Assembly: GCA_900239685.1 (NCBI GenBank) | Contig: OENT01000004.1 | Coordinates: 62,001 to 126,000, forward strand | Direction of reading: 5' to 3' | DNA: 64,000 bases | From: Rotaria macrura | Taxonomy: Eukaryota; Rotifera; Eurotatoria; Philodinida; Philodinidae | Shown: positions 52,701 through 64,000 of the stretch, piece by piece | How positions within the stretch are numbered: the first letter of the stretch is position 1 | Layout: the number at the start of each line of letters is the position of its first letter | The notes under the pieces: generated by a model | Seen by the model: only the letters and a program-made list of their open reading frames with translations | Told to the model about the DNA's origin: nothing | Databases searched by the model: none | Position numbers and translations under genes: made by a program

Positions 52701-55700
52701 GTTTTTGATATTAGTATGAAAACAATCAATCATGTTGATTAATGAAACTATATTTTTCAAAATATTTATATGAAGAATAGAATCAAAATAGAAGTATGCA
52801 GAATTGTGTCTTTCAGTTTTTCTTCAAGTCGTTTAAATATGTCGAAAACAGAATTACTATAAATGACTCGATGACATGTATCGGAGCAGTTCGAAAAAGT
52901 ATCTAATCACAAAAGAAAACAGATTCTTACTGGAAATACATCTATATGTAATGGAAGTTGATTTTCAAGTTCGATTGACCCAGTGGTAATGCGATATTTT
53001 ACATTGATATTAAGAGTCTATCGAAACGAGAAGATATAGACAATTGATTCGTTTTTGTTTTAAATTTTTCTTTTACTTGATAACGTGTTTTAAAAGTAAC
53101 GACTTCATCATAAAATGATGGACCACTTGTTCCATGAATTACTAGAGAAAACATTGCTTGATGACGAGCAGGAATAACAAGCTTCGAATAGACGAATATT
53201 GAGAAAATATTTCTTTCCATATTAATAAATATATTTTATTCAAATAATCTTACTTCGGTAACATCGTGATTATCATATGAACTCGTAATTGCTGACGTCG
53301 TTTGACTACCATTCACTAGTTCTATATTATCAAGACGAATATTTGCTTCCGGTAAGCTTAATGATATCTTTTCTACTGATAGATCAATTGGATTCGAATT
53401 TTTTAATATGAATTTTACTGTACGCGATACATTCACCGGTATACTAGCTATGTAATATTCTAATGGATTTAAATCATTACGTTTAATACCACCATTTGTA
53501 CTATCAGTTATGACGTCAACCTAAATAGAATTCATCATAATAGATTGTATAAAAGATTTCTCAAGAGTTTTTTCATTGTGAAAAAAAACACATTAACTGC
53601 TGTCATCAACATTCACTATTGACTCAGTTTGAAACATTAATTACATTAAAAAAAGTAAGTAAGAGAAACTCAATTCAAGGTGAGATAAAGAAAACTGTTA
53701 GACCAACTGATTCGAAATTACGGATCAATCACGTGTTTGTTTAGTGTTTTTTTTTGGGCGGGGGGGGGGGCAGGGATTTGTAGAACCAGAAGTGTACCGT
53801 AATCCTATGTGAGAAAAATAAATATTATCCGTGTTCGAGAATTCCATCCGATCTAAAAATTCATTTTGATTGAAACATTTAACATCTAGGTCGAGTAGTG
53901 ACCGGACTCGACATATCAAGGTCTCCTTAAATTGAGAGCATAATTTGCAACCAATAGAAAGCAAGAACGTAACATTTTCCCTTAACTACGAAGTTTTTTA
54001 ATTTTAATTTTTAACCCTTTGTTCAGGTAAAGTTAGAGAAAGTGTTTATTTTTTTCCAACATATAGATTTATCGTAAGAGTATGTTATTGTTTCGAAAAA
54101 AGCAAACATGAATAAATGCTCGAAATTCTTAACATGTTTTGAAAAAAAAATTTTCGCTTTACTCTTCATGTTCTGAATGCTGTCTGTGTTGATAACAGAA
54201 ATTCGACCTTTTCTTTTGCTTTTCTCGAATTATCATATGGAAATATCGGAAATTAGCCTACACTATTCGTACTATCTGTTTTTTAATATAGACTAATGAG
54301 TGAATAATAAATATCTTACAGTAAGTAGTCCACTATATAAATAAATAGGCATGTGAAAAAAAGACAGATTTGTACATAGTGTAAGTGATGCTTCCAATGT
54401 AATTAATGATGTAGTCGATATTGATTGTTTGCGAAGGCTTATGCAAAAAGGATAAATCGATTGACCTGGGTGAGCGTATACATACGGTGAAACTAAATTG
54501 ATCTATGACAAAACAAAACAAATGTAATCAAAAACGAGAAGAAATATGTTTCCTTCTCTGTCTTGACAACGTACATTCATATATTGTAATAGAACGCCTG
54601 ATGTGTCTCCTGTTACATTGTATAGAACCATGGATGTATTAAATCGATTTACTAATTTAATCAGTCGACATTCATCTTTTTCATCATCTGTTGATTTAGT
54701 TGAAGATGATGGAATGTAAAAATAAGTTGCATCTTTATCATAATCAAGTGAACCATGTAGAACTGTTGCACGAAATGGAATTCGTAATATAGGTTCATCA
54801 CTATAAGATGATGATGTATGGATTTCAACAGAACCACGAACACGGGCTACATCAGCAGGAATTAAATTGGGATTGATTGTTAATTCAGCTATTTTAGTTA
54901 GTTGATGAATACCAGTTGGAACTTGAACTGTTTCATACTGAATTGTTGCATAGTTCATATTGGCTGTTGTAATTCGAACATTCTAGAAATAAAAATTTTG
55001 TTCATAGTCGATTGAAATATAATTAAAACGACTCTAAAGTCAGAATAATTAATTTTAATTCATGAATTATAAATCGATAAGTAGAAGTTAGAAAAAAATC
55101 AATGTCTTACGTAGTGATTTCTTTTATTTTTATTACAATTTATTTTTGAACTATCTAGTTCACATAAATCTGTGATGAATCAGTTTGATTCTTTTTTAGT
55201 TGTTAACAATCTTCTTTGAAACCGAAAATAATTGTTTAGTTTCATCTATATACTGTATCATCTGGACAGTTACTGTGTTATTAATAAACGTACATAAAAC
55301 TGTGTTTATTCATAATTAATACTATCAAATGTGTAAATCAAGTTTACGAAAATTTATGGGGACTGTCAAACGTTTACTAACGGATTGTCGTCATCCGATA
55401 TGATAAAACATAGTTTTCATTGGCTAATTCAAAAACAAAAACGATGAAGTTAATCGAAATGTTTCTTGATAAAATATTTTTCTGCATTAGATTTGAAAGC
55501 TTTAATATTTTTTTTTATCGATGAGTATTCGTGTCAAAATGTTCAATGATACTGTTCTTAAGCGAAAAATATATGCAAGTAGTTTGCACTGAATCAGTTT
55601 TTATACTTATGCGCAAATAATCGTAAACGTAATTGATTGAATTTCACATTCAAATTGTTTTCATGTCAAATAAGAATTCGAGCGTTAACTACTCTTGAAA

Positions 55701-57235
55701 GAATTTAATATGTATTAATTTCAGTTTTTGAATTTGCGTTAACGTAAGAAAAACAAAGTAACATTCTATTCAATCATTAGTAGTTTGATAAACTTACAGA
55801 TATAGTCACCGGAATAATTCCATTATTAGTAACATAGACTGGTATATTTATTGGTCTAGCCGTTGATCGTATAAAGCCATCGGAACTGAATTCTAATTGA
55901 TCAACATTTGAATAAAGATCTAAATGATTCGAAACATTGATTTCTACAGGCACAACAATAGTATCATTAGAATTCGTTTTAATACAATAAAATCCATGTA
56001 AACGATCTAATTTATAACCGAAGTAATTTATTTTAATAATAGGTTTCATTTGAAAAGGTTCAATATGCCATTGTTCTTTATGTTCGAATGTTTTTATGAT
56101 TTTCGTTTTTTGACTTTTATATGATAATAGTTCAATGAATAGATTTTCATCACTCGTAAAAATTTCATTTATGTCTACTGCATAATTATATGGATTATAA
56201 AAATGTATGGTATATTCGAATGTTGAATTTAATGGTATTGTTGCACCAATTAATGGACGTATATGAAACGGATTGAATGTACCAACACCATTTACCTTTG
56301 AACGAAACAAACAACAAGAATGAATTGAAAATTCAGAATAAGAAAATTGTACTATTCATATTTACATAATAATGTACAGTTCGACGATTAGTTTTTATTG
56401 TAAATGTACTTTTTGTAATACCAAGTGTTCGTGGTAAATAGTAAACATTTATCGATGTATTGCCACCGTTTGCTGGCAGAATTTTTTGTGTAAAAAATGA
56501 TGAATAAAATTGAACCGTCGTTCCCGATAATGATTGGAGTTCAAGTGGTTCTGAATCATCATTGATTATAGTCACAGTTTGTACTAGTGGAATAGCGATT
56601 GACCTAAATTGGAAATTTCCAGCATTCATCAATATATGCAATGAAACTTACTGTTCTCCAAAGTCAAGTACAGGTGGAATAAAACGTATAGAGGACGATG
56701 ATGATGATGACGATGATGCTGTAGCTGCCGTTGACGATGATGTACAATTATTATTCCGTAAAACTTCATTATTATATGTAGTTTCATGATGTTTATCAAT
56801 ATTGATGGGTCGTATATGTGTGTGATCATCATCGAACGATGTTAATAATGCAATAAGTAGTTCTTTTTCTTCATCATCATTTGCACTTTCTTCGATATTC
56901 TATATTAATACGGACAAAAAAAGGAAATAATCAGAAAAAATTGAGCTAACTATATTATTTTTACAGCAAAACGAGGATCCGATGGCTTAACAACATGAAT
57001 GGAATCGATAGATAGTTGAATAAATGCTATAAAAGAATATAGAATTTTTGTAAAATCGAAAGGAATCGTTTCTTTTTTTTTTGAACAAATATTTCTAACC
57101 TTCATTTTCATGATTATTTAAAGCATTGACAATAGTCAAAAATGCTGTGCAAATGTGTAATAAAAAGAGACTATGTAAAAAATAATAAAAACTATTTGAT
57201 GATTGTCTATTTGTTCGAAGGATTCTTGAGAACAT
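43776..57235 (-). CDS. TMEM131: TMEM131, PapD-like collagen-cargo secretion factor
   Basis: Twenty-seven exons, all phases consistent, 1,987 aa (human 1,883): 57235-57100, 57026-56965, 56899-56652, 56603-56366, 56295-55798, 54982-54575, 54502-54320, 53520-53254, 53181-53077, 53017-52931, 52226-52068, 52008-51794, 51723-51564, 51504-51376, 50075-49948, 49882-49740, 49671-49476, 49398-49155, 49079-48976, 48917-48764, 48710-48600, 47783-47619, 47562-47205, 47026-46619, 46030-45832, 44713-44056, 43976-43776. A signal peptide (FLHSLFLLHICTAFLTIVNA) precedes the PapD-L region (LDFGEQ, KILPANGGNTSINVYYLPR, NPFHIRPLIGATIPLNSTF). Later segments match the human order, with NISWPITIGFVWPSV, RNNLTI and TVTLRNTGN. 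One TM at about 1180-1200 follows LATCYQTIPRPVWE. The Ser-rich cytosolic tail ends with DWNDLF and NPWLKFW, like human NPWRIWSP, the TRAPPC8-binding end. TMEM131 recruits procollagen in the ER for secretion. A CACAG acceptor lies 10 nt before the ATG. Confidence 0.95.
50505..50590. mobile_element. Possible hAT-type terminal fragment in a TMEM131 intron
   Basis: A GC-richer island in AT-rich intron DNA, with CCCGGGGCTTCGG, ACGGGTATG and GGTAGGTCAGGTTCGG, ending TGCATCCCTA. Read inverted, its end is TAGGGATGCACCGAACC, which resembles the subterminal style of hAT elements. No matching second end or target duplication was found, so it would be a remnant. Confidence 0.25.
53760..53770 (+). repeat. 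Eleven-base G run in a TMEM131 intron
   Basis: A T-run followed by GGGC and G11, in the intron between exons 54502-54320 and 53520-53254. Confidence 0.8.
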
Positions 57236-60200
57236 GATTATATGTCTGTGATTGTTAAGCAATCGATGAATATTTTGTTCGGAAAATTCGGAAACAAAAT
57301 ATAATCTACGAAATAGAAAAGCATATTTTTTTGCATTAAACTCGAGTTTTATCAGTTCATAGATTATTGTTAGTAGTGAAATCAAGGTCAATGTCTGATG
57401 TAAGGATTGGAGATAAAATTAAAGGTAAATGCATCGAGGCGTGACATAACTTCGATGCATGTGTGAATGTATGAATATGTGTACGTATGTTCTGTTCTGT
57501 TGTGTGAGCGCTGGCTTGGGAAAACTTCTTGTTTTATACCGATTGGAGTATATCAAATAACCAATTGGTAAACGAACTTTGACAGGTACGGTGAAGTGAG
57601 GGCGCTAGTTAATTTATAGATTTATATTTTTAAACTATGTGTAACATCGAAAATCAATTTGGATAGATGCGTAGCCAGGGGTATAACCCTTCAAGGACAT
57701 AGGAACGAAACACATCACAAACAAATACAAAAATAACCGTTAGAGTTACTCCACCTGTTGTCTTGGCAATGGTGCAAATAATTGATTTCTTTTTATCTCG
57801 CCACATTAGCAGAATGCAAAGAAAGCAATATTAACATTAGCCGAAAAAAATCTTGTGACTATGTTTTGAATATTGTGATTCACTTTTGTCGAAGAATGAA
57901 TAAGAATATGTTATTGTTAAGATTTTTAAACAACATACACTGTATCATTGTACAAAAAGCAACGTCGTAAGTCGGGGAAAGTGTTGATTTTAACACACAG
58001 GAACTCATTGAATAGTGCATCTGAATCCACAAAAGTGGCTAATGTCGTCATCAGTGAATAAATAGAACTGTCCTTGTCCTGTATGAATTTAAAGTGCCTA
58101 TTGCAACTTCAATGTGTTCTCTTACCACTAGGTGCTGTACAAAAAAGGAAAAAAATGACTACTCATTGAATTATGAAGCATTTGAATCCAGAACTTCAAT
58201 ATGACTACTGTCGATGGGGAAAAATTCATTAACAGAATCGCCTCATGTTGATGAAATGGCGAATCAACTTAGAAGAGAAAAAAAATAACTAAGTTTCTTC
58301 AAGGACAAATTATAATCATGACAGAATGTTGAATTCTGTCTTTCAGTAAACATATACAAGTACTTGACAATTACTCGAGTATCGTAAACCTATGTTGCGC
58401 ATGTTGTTTTCAATTTGAAGTAAATTATATGATGATTTCAGATAGTAAAAAATAAAATCAGATGGAATTTCGTTTTTTTTAAACTCTTTCGAGAGAGAAT
58501 TTTTCCTAAAGAACAGAATTGAACAAGACTATTGATTGTAATTGTCAAGACAACATGTTACTATCAACAAATACACTATTTCATGTTATAAAATATATTG
58601 GTAAGCTTTTTTTCTCAATAAAACAAACGAGAGACTCATGCAATCCTATGTACACCTACGTCATTCTTTTCTTTTTACAAAGTGCGAGAGCATGTAATGT
58701 TTATTGTACTTATATACGATGATTATCACTGAATAGTTTTTCATCGAATCTATTCTTTAGTTGACATTTGATCCGACAAAACTAACAAATTCAAGACTCA
58801 AGTCAAATAGTCGTTATAGAAAGAATTTACAGAATGCTTAATAGATCATATTACAGCATGCTTTATGAAATTGTATGATCATACAAGATTTTATAAAAAT
58901 TATAATACAGACTTGAATGATTTACTATGACAAGCTAGAAATCATCATTCTCAACACTATCTTACCCTAACAATTCTTATAGGATTGTTTGACTATCCTC
59001 ATAATATATTTAAGCGAATGTCTATTGGTACTGCCATACGTATATTTATATGACAATCTTGAAAACATAACCAGATGATGATTCATTCATACGTTTAAAA
59101 TGAATATAGAGAGAAAACTTATACGTTTTAAGATCGATCGTGAAAATGACCCGAAGTGAAAAAAACACTTCTGAAGGAAAACGAAAGACCCTCTTCCGTT
59201 GTTTAATTCATACCACTCAACTATGCGTAAAATTATTTTCGAAATAATCAACGACAGTAAATAAAAATGTTTTCAATGCTATAAAAAATAAAATCTTGAT
59301 TATGATACATTCAGTGGCATGAATGACAATTCAAATGCATAAAATTATTTAGATTATTATGATGCTAAACTATGGTCTCAAAGGATCTTGCAAGGGTTCA
59401 ATCGTGAGAGTTTGCAACGGGTTTCTTCTGTGAGAATCCTATAAATTTCGCAGTCGCATCTTATTGACAGAAATTAAATTTTACAGTAAAATATTTGTAA
59501 GATTTCGCCAAATAGTACCGTGTGAATCGTACCACACTCGATTTTTTCCGAGATCTCTGACGATTCTCGAAAGACACTCTTTTCTTATAAGTCTAAATAT
59601 TCAATATTTTGAATTGAAAGAAAATTGACGTGATCACTATACGAAATATTCAAACAATCAAATCATGACCATGCTTTTAGCATGCAGTTACCTAAAAACA
59701 TACTTGATTGACGTTGAAAAAGCCCGTAGATTTTTGTTTTCTAGATAGTATCTCGCGTATTCACTGATCTTGACTCGTTGAAATTAGGTTCAATAAATCT
59801 CAAGATTGGATTATAGATATGTATTCCCATTATTCGAAATCAAAGTAAAGCATAATGAATATGATGTTCTTCGGTAGAAAAGAAAGAAATTTATCGAGGT
59901 TACATTCGAGCCACGTATGCAAGTATACCCAAGGAAGCACCTTCTGTCGCACACTAATGTATCATAAATCGTATCTTAAATTATCACATTTGCGACACAT
60001 TTTATTTTAGCATATAGGATGTTCAAGAATAAAAAATTAAGAAAACTGTATTGTGAGTGAAAATTCAAAAGACTAATATGGACTCAAGGTTAACTAGTGA
60101 AATGAAATACACACACGCTCGTGCATATTCTTTTTGTTGTTTCCTTTTTATTTCATGCTATTGTAATACAAGTGACAATGGGAACCAATTTGAGCCTAGA

Positions 60201-61196
60201 GTCTTACTTCCATTAAGGACATTTACAAAAATAAATCAAAAGATTCAAGGATGAAATAGTTCGTTTAAAATATTATATGATTCGTTGGAAGCAAGAATAA
60301 AAATTCAAAACTAAAATATGATTACAGATATGAAAATCACTTTTACTTACTTATTAGTTGCTTCATATTTACATAAAGTTCAAGTTAGTCTATTGTGTTT
60401 TTCTTTGGAATGCAAAATTTGAAAAAACCTGAGAATTCGATGAATAGAGGAAAACTGGTAATAGATGACAGAGAATGAAGAAGTTAACTCGAATGATCCA
60501 CAATCAATGAATTTTATTTATAATTCATTCGATTGAGACTCGTCAAATTTTATCCACTGTTTCAAATGGATTTGACTAGAAAATACTATTTAATCTTATC
60601 AGCACAAACCTCGTTGAGAGAGCTGTATTACAATTAATTTATTCAGTTCAAACAAAGTATCTATATAAAGCTCAATTTTTTCTCCATTACACTCAATCCA
60701 TTGAACATATTCCCTTCAAACATCGTAGTTTAGAAAGTGCAAATGAAAAACTTACAACCTATTGATCTTATTAGATCATTGCAAGTGAATTATCGATATA
60801 ATTTTCTTGCTAATTTTCATGTGCACTCGACGTAATCAAATTTTTGAAATTTAAAATCGTTTTCGAATAGCCTTTTTGCATTATTGCGATCGTTGTTACA
60901 ACATATCTTTCGTTTATGTAATGGTTGCAGTCTATTTTTAATCTACTTGACAATAATCAACATCAACAATGTGAATCAGATATTTATTTTGTTCAAGCGA
61001 TTTATATTAATATCAGATGATACTATCAATATCGACTTCTCTATAGCATACTTGCTCGTATCCAACAAATGCCAACAATAGTAGATCTCTTCTCAAATGA
61101 TTATTTTCGACAATACAAAATAATATTTCCATCATATCTACTATGAAAAAATCTAATCTCAAATCACTTCTTGCTCCGTCCGAACTTTTATATAGT

Positions 61197-61204
61197 TGTT
61201 AAGT
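61197..61204. repeat. Left target-site duplication of the MITE
   Basis: TGTTAAGT, repeated exactly at 61635-61642 on the other side of the element. Confidence 0.85.
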
Positions 61205-61634
61205 CAAGGGGGAAAGTGCAGGTTTGAAACCCCCAGCATCACAGCATCAGTTCAGCATCATTTCAGCATCATGGCATCATCTCAGCATCTTCGGCATCAT
61301 TTCAGCATCGTAATCTTCTTTCACTATGAGCATCACAGCATCATATCAGCATCTCTTCTGCATCTTCACTTTTTTCTTTACAACTCAGCGTAGAATTTAG
61401 TCAGTACGTGTTGATATTACCTTGGCAATACATAAGCATCATATTCTACCTTAAATTGCTGAGAAAAAACTGAAGATGCAGAAAAGATACTGATATGATG
61501 CTGTGATGCTCATAGTGAAAGAAGATTACAATGCTGAAATGATGCCGAAGATGCTGAGATGATGCCATGATGCTGAAATGATGCTGAACTGATACTGTGG
61601 TGCTGGGGGTTTCAAACCTGCACTTTCCCCCTTG
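61205..61634. mobile_element. hAT-type foldback MITE, 430 bp
   Basis: The element begins CAAGGGGGAAAGTGCAGG and ends with its exact inverse. The inverted arms run about 175 bp each (61205-61380 and 61460-61634) with few mismatches. They flank a unique centre of about 80 bp. Arms are built of CAGCATCAT-like units. Perfect 8-bp duplications (TGTTAAGT) flank it, and the first five bases fit the hAT terminal pattern YARNG. There is no transposase frame; the 65-codon open frame inside the left arm translates the repeat. It would be mobilised in trans by a hAT transposase elsewhere. The perfect duplication and well-matched arms suggest a fairly recent insertion. Confidence 0.88.
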
Positions 61635-61642
61635 TGTTAAGT
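61635..61642. repeat. Right target-site duplication of the MITE
   Basis: TGTTAAGT, identical to 61197-61204. Confidence 0.85.
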
Positions 61643-62257
61643 ATTACTAAAAGCTTTCAGTCGAAAAGCGATTCAAACTGTTGACTGAATTTTGAGCAAA
61701 GCAATGCATCTTATCCTTCGATCGGATTTTGACGTATGGCGTGCTTTCTCCGGTTTGAATCCTGTATAAGCTATCAAATCAAAAGAGACACATAGTTAAA
61801 CTTTTTTTAAAAATTTCTAGCACACGAAAAATAAAATAAACGTTGGAATGCAGTACCAAACTATGTGCAGCATGATATTGAGAGAAGAATGGAAAAACCA
61901 TTGAACCTAAGTTTTAACTGATTGAAACAAAAAACAACCTATGTATCAGTTTGAATTTTCATTATTACGATGTTTTGAAATGGTATTATTGATTAACATA
62001 TACACTAAAATTCAATTACTAAGCATTTCCGTTGAAGTAATAGTTTCTTTGATAAAAAGAAAACATGATATAAACATCCGTATAGTACGATAAATAATCA
62101 TCTGGATATATAAGACGCGCGAAACTAATCGATGAATCTTACTTGTAGATGTTCATCAACTATTTCTACTGGTTGTGAATGAAAGATTATTCAAGATAGA
62201 CAACAAAAAGTTTTTCATCATCGCATGTTATGGAGGAATTATCAGTTTTTTCGTTGA

Positions 62258-63085
62258 ATGGCCCTATCATATCACACTCGATTTATAAACAAAATTCGAA
62301 CATTACTATCCATTGTTCTCAAATCCTATGATCCTGTACGTTTAATGGACTTCAATAATATTTTTATATAAGATCTTCATTGTTTGTTCTTTTTACAGTT
62401 TGGTGACAAACTTCTTGAACATTTTCGTTCAAATCCATACTATCCATTTAAACGCACTCAATCATTTACATTCGAATATAAATATCGTCCTTGGTCAACA
62501 ATCTATTTCCTAAGTGTTATACAAATATTAATATTTCTAGTCGGTATATATTCTTACAATCGTTTTCGTATAAATGAATATTGGATATCAGGCTCAGACG
62601 TTCTTTTATTATTTACCGTTGTCGTACTAACAATATTCTTATGTCTTAATCTTATTGAACATATTAAACAGAGACGTATTGTTCTATCTCCACTTGATTT
62701 CTATGTATCAATCTATCTAAATGATACATTAAAACATCAATGTTCCATTGATCGTGTTTATATATGTTTACATCAAATTGAATCATACAGCATACTTCTG
62801 TATCATCTTGTATTTATTATTGAAGATATTGATTTTATTAAAATAAGTGATTACTTTTCTTATCAATTTCAATTACGACAAATTGGAAAGCGTTTAGCAA
62901 AAAATTTATATATAAGTTATTTAGAAAGTCAACATTGGATTGGTATATTTCCGAAATATAAAAAATTAAAACACTACATTAAAAAACAACAAGCAGTGAA
63001 TCACAATGATGATTTACAAATGATTCAAAATAGTAGTTTTCAACGGAAACGAAAAATTTCATCAGATGCCATTGTCAATTTATGA
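62258..63085 (+). CDS. TMEM249: TMEM249-like two-pass membrane protein (CatSper complex)
   Basis: Two exons, 62258-62335 and 62399-63085, joined in phase 0 (LKSYDP|FGDKLLEHF), give 254 aa (human 235). The signature HFRSNPYYPFKRTQSFTFEY precedes two membrane spans at about 55-75 and 87-107. A compact beta-rich cytosolic domain follows, ending GKRLAKNLYISYLESQHW, where human TMEM249 reads GRYIARKLNINYFDY. TMEM249 is a subunit of the sperm CatSper cation channel. The start ATG is in frame with 26 codons before a GTACGT donor and lies 12 nt after ATCAG. An ATG at 62231 is out of frame and ends quickly. The tail is basic and Asn/Gln-rich. The assignment rests on the NPYYPF motif, the topology and the end motif; a search would settle it. 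Confidence 0.8.
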
Positions 63086-64000
63086 TGATTCTAGGATCTT
63101 TTCATTTGTTGTTGGTTTCATTTCTTTATGTTTCTTTTCGTTCTTTGTACAAAATGAAGATATTGATAACTCAAGTATATCACTTGAATGAACAATTTAT
63201 CATTACTTCGTAACTATAAATAAATTGAATTCGATTAAGAAAAAACAAAAGAGCACATAGTCCACTAAAGTGTACTTGAAAGAGGCGGTGTACATGCTTC
63301 AAATGAACAGTAAAAGGATATGCAAATTATACATCAGTTAAAACATCTGCACATGAGATTCGAAATGTATGTAAACGAACGTCTGACTTATATTGAATGG
63401 ATGTGTATTCTATATGCTTTCTTTCTAATTCTCAAGTATATATAAATATGTTGCTTTTATCTTAGCATAAATTAATAATATCTCTTGATTGAGCGATTGA
63501 AGAAAAGGTGAGAATAAATTCTGAATAAGACTGTGATTGTACAGTATATGTTGAAAAGTAATCTATAGTGATCAACTTGTTCATCGATGAATTACGAATT
63601 GAACCTTTCGCGTATCTCAAAATGTCAAGCCTATATTCAATACTAGAATATATATAAATAAGATCAATCTAAAATCTTCTTTGATTTGGAATCTAGCATA
63701 CTTTGATACCCTTCATGAAATTTTCCTATTATCGATTTGAACAGTGACCCTGAACATGTAACACAGTGTAATTGTATTCAGTGGAAAATGTATCAAGCAC
63801 ATGTCGCAGATATTTAGAATTCATCCAATAATAGAGAATAATCAGATCTAGAAGTAGAAAAATTTCGAACTAAAATCAATTTATTACCTTCAAGTCATGA
63901 ACATCTCTGCAATACTTAATCTCTATTTACATTCTTTTTTTTAATGAAATCTTGTACAGTATATAAATACATTCACCATCTCTATATTTACAAGTAAATT
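63086..64000. other. Right-edge intergenic sequence
   Basis: 3' UTR of TMEM249 followed by AT-rich DNA with no recognised gene up to the window end. Confidence 0.5.
63219..63224 (+). terminator. Poly(A) signal of TMEM249
   Basis: AATAAA 133 nt after the stop codon. Confidence 0.5.

Larger units (their letters stand above)
57236..62257. other. Intergenic block between divergent TMEM131 and TMEM249
   Basis: Five kilobases between two genes transcribed outward, so both promoters lie inside it. The only structured element is the MITE at 61205-61634. Open frames at 57782-57970, 58519-58722, 60057-60254 and 60884-61081 (+) have no recognisable content. No RNA gene was seen. Confidence 0.5.

Noticed and set aside
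57246..57391. Upstream extension of the TMEM131 reading frame (MTLISLLTIIYEL...)
   Set aside because: The longer frame would bury the signal peptide, and a CACAG acceptor lies just before the MFSRILRTNRQ start.
61196..61393. 65-codon frame (+)
   Set aside because: Translation of the CAGCATCAT repeat in the MITE arm.
61640..61775. tRNA or SINE candidate with a B-box-like GGTTTGAATCC
   Set aside because: No A box at the right spacing and no acceptor stem.
1..64000. CRISPR arrays, bacterial operons, phage or viral modules
   Set aside because: Nothing with regular direct repeats and spacers, no bacterial-type gene, no capsid, integrase or polymerase frame was seen.

Overview
The window is eukaryotic nuclear DNA from an invertebrate animal. 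It is AT-rich. The genes are split by many short GT-AG introns, often 50-70 nt, with some of 0.4-1.8 kb. The best guess is a bdelloid rotifer. Grounds are the base composition and intron style, a small LEA-like desiccation-type protein gene, and YAG splice acceptors just upstream of most start codons, as expected with spliced-leader trans-splicing. There are no bacterial operons, CRISPR arrays or intact rRNA/tRNA genes that I can see.

Ten protein genes can be modelled exon by exon; splice phases and lengths close in every model. On the minus strand, from low to high coordinate: an LRPPRC-like PPR protein (cut by the left edge), the LEA-like protein, INCENP, an hnRNP U-like protein (SAP-SPRY-P-loop-RGG), FOPNL/CEP20 and an unrecognised 305-aa protein. 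Then follow a plus-strand P2X receptor, minus-strand synaptotagmin 14/16, minus-strand TMEM131 (27 coding exons, 13.5 kb), and plus-strand TMEM249, a CatSper-complex protein. These models total about 17.4 kb of coding sequence, roughly 27% of the window.

The genes have largely housekeeping or cell-biological roles and form no single pathway. The block 6.0-20.0 kb stands out. Four genes lie head to tail on the minus strand with gaps of 33, 278 and 396 bp. One start codon lies 7 nt after a TTTCAG acceptor, and two others directly follow a CAG or TAG. This is the layout expected of a trans-spliced polycistronic unit.

Between the genes lie large AT-rich gene-free blocks: 20.0-26.9, 28.3-34.8, 38.5-43.8 and 57.2-62.3 kb. 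They hold simple repeats, a clear 430-bp hAT-type MITE with a perfect 8-bp target duplication (61,205-61,634), and a possible decayed gene (about 42.3-43.3 kb). There are also weak tRNA-like relics. A second foldback element lies in an INCENP intron (about 9.88-10.02 kb). All homology calls come from recognising protein motifs by eye; no searches were run.
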